Source: Dietzia natronolimnaea
Lineage (GTDB): Bacteria > Actinomycetota > Actinomycetes > Mycobacteriales > Mycobacteriaceae
Direction: 5' to 3'
DNA: 64,000 nucleotides
Assembly (NCBI RefSeq): GCF_002289575.1
Contig: NZ_NTGA01000013.1
Span: 62,001 to 126,000, forward strand
Shown here one piece after another: positions 1 to 7,445 of the stretch; position 1 is the first letter of the stretch; each line of letters opens with the position of its first letter. Under the pieces are notes generated by a model. It searched no databases. It was given only the letters and a program-made list of their open reading frames with translations, and was not told where the DNA came from. The position numbers and the translations under genes were made by a program.

Positions 1-163
1 ACCCGCGGATGTCGCGAGGGCGGTGCTGCGCGCCCTCACCGTCGCGGCGGGTGAGGCCCGTGATCTCCTCGACCGGTTGGCAGACGAGGAGTGGGACGGT
101 CAGGAGTGGGACCGGGCGCAGTGGCTGGAGGCGGACGACGAGCCGGACGGGGGGTCGAGGTGA
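1..163 (+). CDS. C-terminal end of an unidentified protein (truncated by window edge)
   Basis: About 53 codons are open in frame 2 from the left edge to a TGA at 161-163. The visible tail is alanine/arginine-rich, then acidic with several Trp residues (EEWDGQEWDRAQWLEADDEP). The stop overlaps the GTG of the next gene (GTGA), so the two genes are probably co-transcribed and translationally coupled. I do not recognise a family from this fragment. Codon use looks like that of neighbouring real genes. Confidence 0.6.
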   Translation, partial: PADVARAVLRALTVAAGEARDLLDRLADEEWDGQEWDRAQWLEADDEPDGGSR

Positions 164-552
164 GCGCCGGAGGGCTGGACGTCGACGCCTTCCTCGGCCG
201 CCTCCGCGGGATCGCGGCCGAGTGGGAGTCCGCGCACGACCAACTGGAGTCCCTCCGGGTGGTGGCCTCGAGTCGGGACCGGATCGCGACCGCCACCGCC
301 GATTCCGGTGGCACGGTGATCGACCTGGTACTCGCGACCGGACTCCGCGGGCACGGATGCGATGCGGTGGCGTCCGCCATCCTCGAGGCCACGTCCAGCG
401 CGGTCGTCCAGGCCAACGCCCGGCGGGCCGAACTGGTCTCGGGGTCGGTCGAGCTCGCGGTGACCGCCCGCAGACAGACCGACGGGACCCCGGCCGGCGA
501 CCAGTCCCCCATCCCGGCAGGCGACCCGTCGGCGGGCCGTGGCACCGGGTGA
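160..552 (+). CDS. YbaB/EbfC-like nucleoid-associated family protein
   Basis: This 130-residue protein has the actinobacterial YbaB-like layout. An N-terminal helix (residues 5-30, DAFLGRLRGIAAEWESAH) is followed by a beta segment with the typical T-V-D-L-V-L pattern (GTVIDLVLATGLRGHG). A helix with ILEATSSAVVQANA comes next, then a polar, proline-rich tail. Family members bind DNA as dimers or act as small accessory factors, often near secretion or recombination genes. The GTG start at 160 is chosen because it overlaps the upstream stop (GTGA). The role here is not known. Confidence 0.6.
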   Translation: MSAGGLDVDAFLGRLRGIAAEWESAHDQLESLRVVASSRDRIATATADSGGTVIDLVLATGLRGHGCDAVASAILEATSSAVVQANARRAELVSGSVELAVTARRQTDGTPAGDQSPIPAGDPSAGRGTG

Positions 553-563
553 CTGGCCGTGGA

Positions 564-569
564 TATGCT
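564..569 (+). promoter_or_regulatory. Leaderless -10 element TATGCT
   Basis: TATGCT fits TANNNT and ends 7 nt before ATG 577. No Shine-Dalgarno sequence is present, so the mRNA probably begins at or next to the start codon. Confidence 0.5.
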
Positions 570-576
570 GACCCGC

Positions 577-1797
577 ATGGCCAAGGACATCGTCCCGATC
601 GAGCTCGGTCTCCCTGAAGGAGACGTCACGACCCTCTGGGCACCCAGTTGGCGAGAGGACAACGACGACTGGGAGGCGTTCCTCGGACTCGACGAGGACC
701 TCTACGCCTTCGACTCGACCGCCGAACTCCTCGCCCTGGTCCGGAGCGGCGCGCCACACGACCTCCAGGACCACCCCTCCTGGGCCGAGTTCGCGGCGTC
801 GGACGTCCTGGCGTTCCGTGCGGCCGAGGAGAACTGCTACGACCTCGTCGGAGTACTCGAACTCCTCGGTGAGAACCCCACGGAGTCGTCGGTCGACGAG
901 ATCGACCAGGCCTTCGCGATCGCCCGATCGATCGGGGAGGTGTGCGAGCTGGACACGGTCACCAAGTTCTTCAACGGCAACCCGATCCTGGCCGCCGTCA
1001 CCCGCGGAATGGACGAGTTCTACGGGCGGGACGGGCTGAAACTGTGGAAATCGATCCGCAAGACCGTCGCCAAGGGCTGGGACGACGTACTCGACGCCAT
1101 CCAAGACGTCATGACCACGCCCGAGGTGCGGCCGAACGAGGTCGACCGCGCACGCGCGGACCTGGACGCCGCCGAGGCCGCGCTCCCCGAACCCGCGCCC
1201 GAACCCGAGGCCGCCCCCACCGGCTACCCGGAGGGCTCCCTCTGGGAGACGGTCGGGATCGACCCCGTGAAGATCATCTTCGCCGACCAGGAGTACCTCA
1301 GTCTGCGGTGTTACCTCGGCGATCGGCCGGTGTTCCTCGGCGACGGTGACCAGGCGTACGTGTTCACCAGCCCCAGGGGCCTGGCCCGGTACCTGGCGGA
1401 CAACGACGACGAGACCCTCAGCCACGTGGCGACCTACGAGCGTGTCAAGATCGCGGCGACCGACGGCAGTCTGGACATCCACGTGACCGAGGACAACACC
1501 TACGTTCTCGCCGGTCTCGACCGCGATATCGAGGTCGGCCCCGGGATGGTCGACGCCGATCAGCTGGGACTCGCGGTCGAGCTGATCACCGACCTCGCGA
1601 CCTACGTGGGAGACTCCGGCCTCGAGGCCGCCGTGACCGGCCGGGGGACCGCGTTGCGCCGATTCCTCCACTACGTCCTCAACCCGGACGACACCAGGCT
1701 GCTCGAGCCCAGTGCCCCGTTCGACGACGAGGCCGGCGAGTGGCGCGACCTGGTCGACGACGTCGAACGCCTGATGACCACCCCCGACATCGCCTGA
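577..1797 (+). CDS. Conserved actinobacterial protein of unknown function (Rv3311-like position)
   Basis: This 406-residue acidic protein has no signal peptide or membrane segment. Its N-terminus, MAKDIVPIELGLPEGD, is typical of a conserved family in mycobacteria, rhodococci and corynebacteria, sometimes labelled 'primosomal protein' without good evidence. A proline/alanine/glutamate-rich linker (around residues 205-225) separates an N-terminal helical part from a C-terminal part. Its position next to deoA-cdd-sdh matches Rv3311 as I remember it. In-frame starts also exist at 559 and 565. I chose ATG 577 for the family N-terminus and the leaderless -10 in front of it. No function can be assigned. 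Confidence 0.7.
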   Translation: MAKDIVPIELGLPEGDVTTLWAPSWREDNDDWEAFLGLDEDLYAFDSTAELLALVRSGAPHDLQDHPSWAEFAASDVLAFRAAEENCYDLVGVLELLGENPTESSVDEIDQAFAIARSIGEVCELDTVTKFFNGNPILAAVTRGMDEFYGRDGLKLWKSIRKTVAKGWDDVLDAIQDVMTTPEVRPNEVDRARADLDAAEAALPEPAPEPEAAPTGYPEGSLWETVGIDPVKIIFADQEYLSLRCYLGDRPVFLGDGDQAYVFTSPRGLARYLADNDDETLSHVATYERVKIAATDGSLDIHVTEDNTYVLAGLDRDIEVGPGMVDADQLGLAVELITDLATYVGDSGLEAAVTGRGTALRRFLHYVLNPDDTRLLEPSAPFDDEAGEWRDLVDDVERLMTTPDIA

Positions 1798-1842
1798 CCC
1801 CTCCCGGGCCGGACCGGACTGGACCGGGCCGGCCCGGACTCG

Positions 1843-1901
1843 TCGAGAAGAGCGTTTCGCACACTTCCACTCGGCCGACGCGGTCGAAACACTCTTCTCG
1901 A
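1843..1901. repeat. Imperfect palindromic intergenic element, copy A
   Basis: Arms 1843-1859 and 1885-1901 are inverted copies matching at 16 of 17 positions (TCGAGAAGAGCGTTTCG against CGAAACACTCTTCTCGA), with a 25-nt loop. It lies between converging genes, so it could terminate transcription from both sides. A related element sits at 41050-41106, with similar arms and loop core (CCACTC..GGCCGA), which suggests a dispersed repeat family. Confidence 0.65.
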
Positions 1902-1904
1902 TGG

Positions 1905-1940
1905 GCTGGTCGACGGGCTGGTCGGCGGTCTGGTCGAGTC
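1905..1940. repeat. Short degenerate tandem repeat (GGCTGGTCGACG-like units)
   Basis: Three neighbouring units built on CTGGTCG lie just before the 3' end of deoA. It is one of several short tandem arrays at gene ends in this window. Confidence 0.4.
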
Positions 1941-1954
1941 GGCGGGCCGGCGCC

Positions 1955-3259
1955 TCACCACCCGCGCAGCCGGCCCACCACCACGCCGGCCGGTCCACGA
2001 GCCGCGCCGGGTCCACCGATCTCCAGGGCCGACGCGAGCTCGGCGCACGCCGCGGGCAGCCGCCCCGGGTCCCCGGCGTGAACCGTGGCCACCACGTCCC
2101 CGAGCCGCACCGGATTCCCCTCGACCCGGTGCAGCACCACACCGGCCGCTGGGTCGACGGCCTCGCCCGGTCGGGTACGCCCGGCACCGGCCAACCACGA
2201 GGCCCGGCCCACCCCCAGCGCGTCCCACCGCACCACCCCCGAGCCGGGTGCCCGCACCTCCTGCGTCTCCGCGGCCACCGGGAGCGCCGCGTAGGGGTCG
2301 CCGCCCTGGGCGGTGATCATGGCGCGGAACGAATCCATCGCCCGCCCGTCCGCGAGCCGTTCACGGGGGTCACCGTCGATCCCCACCGTGGCCAGGGCCT
2401 CCCGCGCCAGCGCGCAGGTCAGGTCGACCATGTCCGGCGGGCCACCGCCGGCCAGGATCTCGACACACTCGGCCACCTCGAGGGCGTTGCCCACCGCGCG
2501 ACCCAGCGGCGTGTGGTTGGCGGTCACCAGGGCGCTGGTCCGGACTCCGGCAGCCGTGCCGATCCCGACCATCACCCGGGCCAGTTCCTCCGCGTCCGCG
2601 CGCTCGGGCCGGAAGGCACCGGATCCGAACTTGACATCGAGCACCAGGGCGCAGGTGCCTTCGGCGATCTTCTTGCTCATGATCGAGGCCGCCACCATGG
2701 GGATCGACGGCACGGTCCCGGTGACGTCCCGCAGGGCGTAGAGGGCCCGGTCCGCGGGCGCGAGATCGGCCCCGGCAGCACAGATCACGGCCCCGGTCTC
2801 CTCGAGGATCCGGCGCCGGGAGTCGGCGTCCAGATCGGCGCGCCAACCGGGGATCGACTCGAGCTTGTCCAGTGTCCCGCCCGTGTGACCGAGCCCGCGT
2901 CCCGAGAGCTGGGGCACCGCCAGCTCCCAGGTCGCCAGCAACGGGGTCAGGACGAGCGTCACCGAGTCGCCGACCCCGCCGGTCGAGTGTTTGTCCACCG
3001 TGGGCACGCGTCGACCGGCCCGGGTCAGGCCGGACAGGTCCAAACGGGTGCCGGAGTCCACCATGGCGGAGGTCCACCGGGCGGTCTCACGGTCGGTCAT
3101 GCCCCGGAAGTACACCGCCATCGCCAGCGCCGACATCTGCTCGGGCGGGACGCGTCCCCGGGTGTAGCCGTCAACGATCCAGTCGATCTCGTCGTCGTCG
3201 AGCTCCTTCCCGTCTCGCTTGGCCTCGATGATCCGCACGGCATCGATGCGACGGCTCAC
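1955..3259 (-). CDS. deoA: Thymidine (pyrimidine-nucleoside) phosphorylase
   Basis: The enzyme cleaves thymidine or deoxyuridine with phosphate to the base and deoxyribose-1-phosphate. The 434-residue length fits the family. The pyrimidine phosphorylase signature is at residues 90-98 (KHSTGGVGD), followed by the glycine-rich phosphate loop and the conserved SKK motif (ASIMSKKIAEG) with the usual C-terminal barrel-sandwich domain. The GTG at 3259 overlaps the cdd stop (GTGA), so a longer reading upstream is not needed. With cdd it forms a pyrimidine salvage operon divergent from sdhCDAB. The add gene that accompanies this pair in mycobacteria is not in the window. Confidence 0.95.
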   Translation of the reverse strand: MSRRIDAVRIIEAKRDGKELDDDEIDWIVDGYTRGRVPPEQMSALAMAVYFRGMTDRETARWTSAMVDSGTRLDLSGLTRAGRRVPTVDKHSTGGVGDSVTLVLTPLLATWELAVPQLSGRGLGHTGGTLDKLESIPGWRADLDADSRRRILEETGAVICAAGADLAPADRALYALRDVTGTVPSIPMVAASIMSKKIAEGTCALVLDVKFGSGAFRPERADAEELARVMVGIGTAAGVRTSALVTANHTPLGRAVGNALEVAECVEILAGGGPPDMVDLTCALAREALATVGIDGDPRERLADGRAMDSFRAMITAQGGDPYAALPVAAETQEVRAPGSGVVRWDALGVGRASWLAGAGRTRPGEAVDPAAGVVLHRVEGNPVRLGDVVATVHAGDPGRLPAACAELASALEIGGPGAARGPAGVVVGRLRGW

Positions 3260-3684
3260 GTCAGGTCCTCCGGCCCGAAGGCATCCGGCAGGAGTTCGGC
3301 GAGGTGGACCGGCCCACGGGACGTGTGGACCACCAGCTCCGGACCACCGTGTTCGTGGAGGAGCTGGCGACACCTGCCACACGGCGCCAACGGGTCACCG
3401 CCGACCGTGACGACGACGATCTCGAGCAGCCGCCCGCCGCCCGTGCGGTGGAGATCGGAGACGAGCGAGCATTCAGCGCAGAGGGTGAGCCCATACGACG
3501 CGTTCTCGACGTTGCAGCCGGTCACGATCCTGCGCCCGTCGCCGCCGGGTCCGGACGCCAGCGCGGCGGCCCCCACCCCCAATCCCGAGTACGGCCGGTA
3601 GGCGTTCCGGGCGGCCGTCGTCGCGGCCTCGCGCAGACCGGTGTCGGCCACGTTCCCTTGTGCTGCGGTTTCGTCGAACGACAC
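3256..3684 (-). CDS. cdd: Cytidine deaminase
   Basis: It deaminates cytidine and deoxycytidine to uridine and deoxyuridine, feeding the downstream phosphorylase. The protein has 142 residues, typical of the small tetrameric class. Zinc and catalytic motifs are visible: CNVENAS at 57-63, Cys69-Ala-Glu71 (zinc ligand and proton shuttle), and Pro101-Cys102-Gly-Arg-Cys105. Residue 72 is Cys (CAEC) where many relatives have Arg. The GTG start at 3684 has a moderate ribosome site (GAAGGG) about 9 nt upstream. The stop overlaps the deoA start. Confidence 0.93.
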   Translation of the reverse strand: MSFDETAAQGNVADTGLREAATTAARNAYRPYSGLGVGAAALASGPGGDGRRIVTGCNVENASYGLTLCAECSLVSDLHRTGGGRLLEIVVVTVGGDPLAPCGRCRQLLHEHGGPELVVHTSRGPVHLAELLPDAFGPEDLT

Positions 3685-3710
3685 CCGTTTCTACCCTTCG
3701 GTAACTTCAT

Positions 3711-3724
3711 TTAGGGTCCCCTAA
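3711..3724. promoter_or_regulatory. Perfect 14-bp palindrome between cdd and sdhC
   Basis: TTAGGGTCCCCTAA is self-complementary and lies in the divergent cdd/sdhC promoter region, 27 bp from the cdd start. The TTAGG/CCTAA arms recall DtxR/IdeR-type iron boxes, but the site is shorter than the 19-bp consensus. The regulator is unknown. Confidence 0.45.
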
Positions 3725-3875
3725 CAGGCATTACCTGTCCGGACCACGCTACCCACCCTGCTTCTCGTCCGCGGCCTGACAGGTCTAAAGTCCTAGTAGG
3801 CGCCCGCTGTGCTCTCGGGCAGGAACCGCGCGCCGATGGCACCACGCCCAGACGATTCGGAGGCACGACAAGCCC

Positions 3876-4283
3876 ATGAGTACTGCGCAGGCGCCGGCGC
3901 GTCCGGCCCCCAACAAGAAGATCAGCATCTACAAGGGTGACCCGGGGATGTGGTCGTGGGTCGCGCACCGTGTCTCTGGCGTGGCGATCTTCTTCTTCCT
4001 CTTCGTGCACGTGCTGGACACCTCGCTCGTCACGGTGAGCCCGGAGACCTACAACGCAGTCATCGACTCGTACAAGACCCCGATCGTCGGGTTGCTCGAG
4101 GTCGGCCTGGTCGCACTGGTCCTCTTCCACGCGCTGAACGGTCTGCGGATCGTCGCCATCGACTTCTGGTCCAAGGGCGCGAAGTACCAGCGCCAGATGC
4201 TCTGGGCCGTCCTGGCGATCTGGGTCGTGGTCTTCGCCGCGGCGACCGCCCGCCTCCTCTTCCTTCTCTTCCAGCACATCTAA
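3876..4283 (+). CDS. sdhC: Succinate dehydrogenase cytochrome b subunit
   Basis: This is a membrane-anchor subunit of respiratory complex II. The 135-residue protein has three predicted membrane spans (about 30-52, 68-88 and 105-130). His residues that could bind heme lie in the SWVAHRVSGV segment, in FFLFVHVLD and in LFHALNGLRI, a motif usual for SdhC. It is the first gene of sdhCDAB. The ATG at 3876 is preceded by GGAGG (GATTCGGAGGCACG), with a long spacer. The preceding 190 nt hold the divergent promoters. Confidence 0.93.
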   Translation: MSTAQAPARPAPNKKISIYKGDPGMWSWVAHRVSGVAIFFFLFVHVLDTSLVTVSPETYNAVIDSYKTPIVGLLEVGLVALVLFHALNGLRIVAIDFWSKGAKYQRQMLWAVLAIWVVVFAAATARLLFLLFQHI

Positions 4284-4297
4284 GGAGAACGATCATC

Positions 4298-4729
4298 ATG
4301 GCAGACGCACCTGTTCTCCAGACGTCATACGATCGCCCCGCCTCGCTCGCCCAGCCCCGCTCGCCGCGCCTGCGCTCACCCGGCAACTTCGAGCGGACCG
4401 CATGGATCTTCATGCGCGCCTCGGGTGTCGCACTGGTCATCCTCACGCTCGGACACCTCACCGTCGGCCTCATGATCGACGAGGGAGTCCACCGGATCGA
4501 CTGGGCGTACGTCGCGGATCGCTGGCAGAGCCCGTTCTGGGCCACGTGGGACCTCCTCATGCTCTGGCTCGCCCAGCTCCACGGTGCGAACGGTGTCCGG
4601 ACGGTCATCGCGGACTATTCGCGCAAGGACTCGACGCGGTTCTGGCTCAACGCGATCCTCATCGCCGCGACCGTCCTCGTCCTGGCCCTGGGCACCTACG
4701 CCCTCTTCGGCCTCGCCTACGACGTCTGA
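4298..4729 (+). CDS. sdhD: Succinate dehydrogenase hydrophobic membrane anchor subunit
   Basis: This second membrane anchor of complex II has 143 residues and three hydrophobic segments (about 36-58, 75-97 and 115-140). A conserved His lies in TLGHLTVGL and another in QLHGANGVRTV. The ATG at 4298 follows a clear AAGGAG 10 nt upstream, 14 nt after the sdhC stop. With SdhC it should form the quinone and heme site. Longer upstream readings overlap sdhC in another frame and are not real. Confidence 0.92.
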   Translation: MADAPVLQTSYDRPASLAQPRSPRLRSPGNFERTAWIFMRASGVALVILTLGHLTVGLMIDEGVHRIDWAYVADRWQSPFWATWDLLMLWLAQLHGANGVRTVIADYSRKDSTRFWLNAILIAATVLVLALGTYALFGLAYDV

Positions 4730-4777
4730 TCGACGCCTGCGGACCGTTCCACTTCGAAAGCGAGCACTGAGAATCCC

Positions 4778-6544
4778 ATGACCGATCGTCAGGTCCATCA
4801 GCACCAGTACGACGTGGTAATCGTCGGCGCCGGCGGCGCAGGCATGCGCGCGGCCATCGAGGCGGGCCCGCGGACCCGCACCGCCGTCCTCACCAAGCTC
4901 TACCCCACCCGCTCCCACACCGGCGCCGCCCAGGGCGGCATGTGCGCCGCCCTCGCGAACGTGGAGGAGGACAACTGGGAGTGGCACACGTTCGACACGG
5001 TCAAGGGCGGCGACTACCTCGTCGACCAGGACGCCGCGGAGATCATGGCCAAGGAGGCCATCACCGCCGTCATCGACCTGGAGAACATGGGTCTTCCGTT
5101 CAACCGCACGCCCGAGGGCAAGATCGACCAGCGCCGCTTCGGTGGCCACACCCGTGACCACGGGAAGGCACCCGTGCGCCGGGCCTGTTACGCGGCCGAC
5201 CGCACCGGGCACATGATCCTGCAGACGCTGTACCAGAACTGCGTCAAGCACGATGTGGAGTTCTTCAACGAGTTCTACGTCCTCGACCTGTGCCTCACGG
5301 AGACCCCCGACGGGCCGGTCGCCACCGGGTGCGTGGCCTACGAGCTGGCCTCCGGCGACCTGCACGTCTTCCACTCCAAGGCCACCGTCTTCGCGACCGG
5401 CGGGTCGGGGCGGATGTACAAGACCACCTCCAACGCCCACACCCTCACCGGTGACGGCATGGCCGTGGTGTTCCGCAAGGGCCTGCCCCTGGAGGACATG
5501 GAGTTCCACCAGTTCCACCCGACGGGCCTCGCCGGCCTGGGCATCCTCATCTCCGAGGCGGTCCGCGGCGAGGGCGGCATCCTGCGCAATGCGGACGGCG
5601 AGCGCTTCATGGAGCGCTACGCCCCCACCATCAAGGACCTCGCGCCGCGCGACATCGTCGCCCGCTCGATGGTCCTCGAGGTGCGCGAGGGCCGCGGTGC
5701 CGGGCCCGACAAGGACTACGTCTACATCGACGTGACCCACCTCGGGGCGGACGTGCTCGAGGAGAAGCTGCCCGACATCACCGAGTTCTCCCGGACCTAC
5801 CTGGGCGTCGACCCGGTCACCGAGCTGGTCCCGGTGTTCCCGACGTGTCACTACGTCATGGGCGGCATCCCGACCAACATCAAGGGTGAGGTCCTGCGCA
5901 CCAACGACGACGTGGTGCCCGGCCTCTACGCGGCGGGCGAGTGCGCCTGCGTGTCGGTGCACGGCTCCAACCGGCTGGGCACCAACTCGCTGCTGGACAT
6001 CAACGTGTTCGGCCGCCGGGCGGGGATCGCCGCGGCGGAGTACGCCGCCGGACACGACTTCGTCGAGCTCCCCGAGGAGCCCGAGAAGATGGTCCGCGAG
6101 TGGATGGAGAGCATGCTCGCGGAGCACGGTACGGAGAACGCCAACGACATCCGCACCGAGATGCAGGCCATGATGGACGACAAGGCGTCGGTGTACCGCA
6201 CCGAACAGTCGCTCACCGAGGCCCGGGACGAGATCCGCGCCCTCAAGAAGCGCTACGCCGACGTGACCGTCAGCGACAAGGGCAAGCGGTTCAACACCGA
6301 GCTCCTGGAAGCCGTCGAGCTGGGCTTCCTCCTGGAGATGGCGGAGGTGACGGTGGTGAGCGCGCTCAACCGCAAGGAGTCCCGCGGCGGGCACGCCCGG
6401 GAGGACTACCCCGACCGCAACGACGACGAGTTCATGAAGCACACGATGGCGTTCAAGGACGGCCTCGGCCTCCTCTCGGAGGTCCGGCTGGACTGGAAGC
6501 CGGTCGTGCAGACCCGCTACGAGCCGATGGAGCGCAAGTACTGA
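4778..6544 (+). CDS. sdhA: Succinate dehydrogenase flavoprotein subunit
   Basis: This catalytic subunit oxidises succinate to fumarate and passes electrons through FAD to SdhB. The protein has 588 residues. It shows the dinucleotide motif VVIVGAGGAGMRAA near residue 15, the covalent FAD His in TRSHTGAAQGG, the substrate segments FHQFHPTGL and GGHTRDHGKA, and the C-terminal capping region with HAREDYPDRND. It lies 48 nt after sdhD and overlaps sdhB by one base (TGATG). The ribosome site is weak (TGAGAA), so coupling to sdhD may matter. Confidence 0.97.
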   Translation: MTDRQVHQHQYDVVIVGAGGAGMRAAIEAGPRTRTAVLTKLYPTRSHTGAAQGGMCAALANVEEDNWEWHTFDTVKGGDYLVDQDAAEIMAKEAITAVIDLENMGLPFNRTPEGKIDQRRFGGHTRDHGKAPVRRACYAADRTGHMILQTLYQNCVKHDVEFFNEFYVLDLCLTETPDGPVATGCVAYELASGDLHVFHSKATVFATGGSGRMYKTTSNAHTLTGDGMAVVFRKGLPLEDMEFHQFHPTGLAGLGILISEAVRGEGGILRNADGERFMERYAPTIKDLAPRDIVARSMVLEVREGRGAGPDKDYVYIDVTHLGADVLEEKLPDITEFSRTYLGVDPVTELVPVFPTCHYVMGGIPTNIKGEVLRTNDDVVPGLYAAGECACVSVHGSNRLGTNSLLDINVFGRRAGIAAAEYAAGHDFVELPEEPEKMVREWMESMLAEHGTENANDIRTEMQAMMDDKASVYRTEQSLTEARDEIRALKKRYADVTVSDKGKRFNTELLEAVELGFLLEMAEVTVVSALNRKESRGGHAREDYPDRNDDEFMKHTMAFKDGLGLLSEVRLDWKPVVQTRYEPMERKY

Positions 6545-7335
6545 TGACCACCGCAGTCGACACCACCAAGGCCACCGACGGCAAGGACCCGGGCTCGAAC
6601 CGTCCGGTGCCGCCCGGCTCCACCATGGTCACGCTCAAGATCGCCCGGTTCAACCCGGAGGATCCGGACGCGGCGGGTTGGAAGGAGTACGAGGTCCCGG
6701 CGCTTCCGTCGGACCGTCTGCTCAACCTGTTGATGTACGTGAAGAACTACATCGACGGCAGCCTGGCGTTCCGACGCTCGTGCGCGCACGGCATCTGCGG
6801 CTCGGACGCCATGCTGATCAACGGGGTCAACCGCCTCGCGTGCAAGGTCCTCATGAAGGACATGCTCCCCAAGGACGGCAAGTCCATCACCATCACCATC
6901 GCCCCGATCCGTGGCTTGCCGGTGGAGAAGGACCTGTACGTCGACATGGAGCCGTTCTTCAAGTCGTTCCGTGACGTCATGCCCTACCTCATCACGTCCG
7001 GGAACCAGCCGACGGCCGAGCGGATCCAGTCCCAGACGGACCGGGCCCGCTTCGACGACACCACCAAGTGCATCCTCTGCGCCTGCTGCACGACCTCGTG
7101 CCCGGTGTTCTGGGCTGACGGTTCGTACTTCGGCCCGGCGTCGATCGTCAACGCCCACCGGTTCATCTTCGACTCCCGTGACGAGGGCGCCGCCGAGCGT
7201 CTGGAGATCCTCAACGACGCCGAGGGTGTGTGGCGGTGCCGCACGACCTTCAACTGCACCGATGCGTGCCCCCGCGGCATCCAGGTGACCAAGGCGATCC
7301 AGGAGGTCAAGCGCGCCCTGCTGTTCGCGCGCTGA
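6544..7335 (+). CDS. sdhB: Succinate dehydrogenase iron-sulfur subunit
   Basis: This electron-transfer subunit has 263 residues. Cysteine sets for all three clusters are present: [2Fe-2S] in RRSCAHGICGSDAM plus RLAC, [4Fe-4S] in CILCACCTTSCPVF, and [3Fe-4S] in CRTTFNCTDACPRGI with a final Cys-Pro. The ATG overlaps the sdhA stop by one base. The first ~25 residues are a polar extension before the plant-type ferredoxin fold. A strong hairpin follows 15 nt after the stop, closing the sdh operon. Confidence 0.97.
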   Translation: MTTAVDTTKATDGKDPGSNRPVPPGSTMVTLKIARFNPEDPDAAGWKEYEVPALPSDRLLNLLMYVKNYIDGSLAFRRSCAHGICGSDAMLINGVNRLACKVLMKDMLPKDGKSITITIAPIRGLPVEKDLYVDMEPFFKSFRDVMPYLITSGNQPTAERIQSQTDRARFDDTTKCILCACCTTSCPVFWADGSYFGPASIVNAHRFIFDSRDEGAAERLEILNDAEGVWRCRTTFNCTDACPRGIQVTKAIQEVKRALLFAR

Positions 7336-7350
7336 CCCCCGGTCTCCCCT

Positions 7351-7389
7351 GCGGGGCCGCACCCTCCCGAGCGGAGGGTGCGGCCCCGC
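7351..7389 (+). terminator. GC-rich hairpin terminator after sdhCDAB
   Basis: A perfect 17-bp stem (7351-7367 with 7373-7389) has a 5-nt loop CGAGC. No U-tract follows, which is common for actinobacterial terminators. Confidence 0.8.
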
Positions 7390-7431
7390 TGCCGTTCGGT
7401 GGGTCCGGCCCGATTCCGACCCGTCCGGACG

Positions 7432-7437
7432 TAGACT
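7432..7437 (+). promoter_or_regulatory. Leaderless -10 element TAGACT
   Basis: TAGACT ends 8 nt before the GTG at 7446, and no ribosome site is present. It lies just after the sdh terminator, so it gives the carboxypeptidase gene its own promoter. Confidence 0.5.
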
Positions 7438-7445
7438 CGCTCTCC

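Noticed and set aside
100-2187. A 695-codon open frame on the minus strand at the left edge
   Set aside because: It crosses the palindrome and the deoA end and is antisense to a conserved protein; composition is shadow-like.
4376-6442. A 688-codon open frame on the minus strand opposite sdhD and sdhA
   Set aside because: It mirrors the coding frame of sdhA, has repetitive Val/Gly/Asp/His/Glu composition and no family feature.
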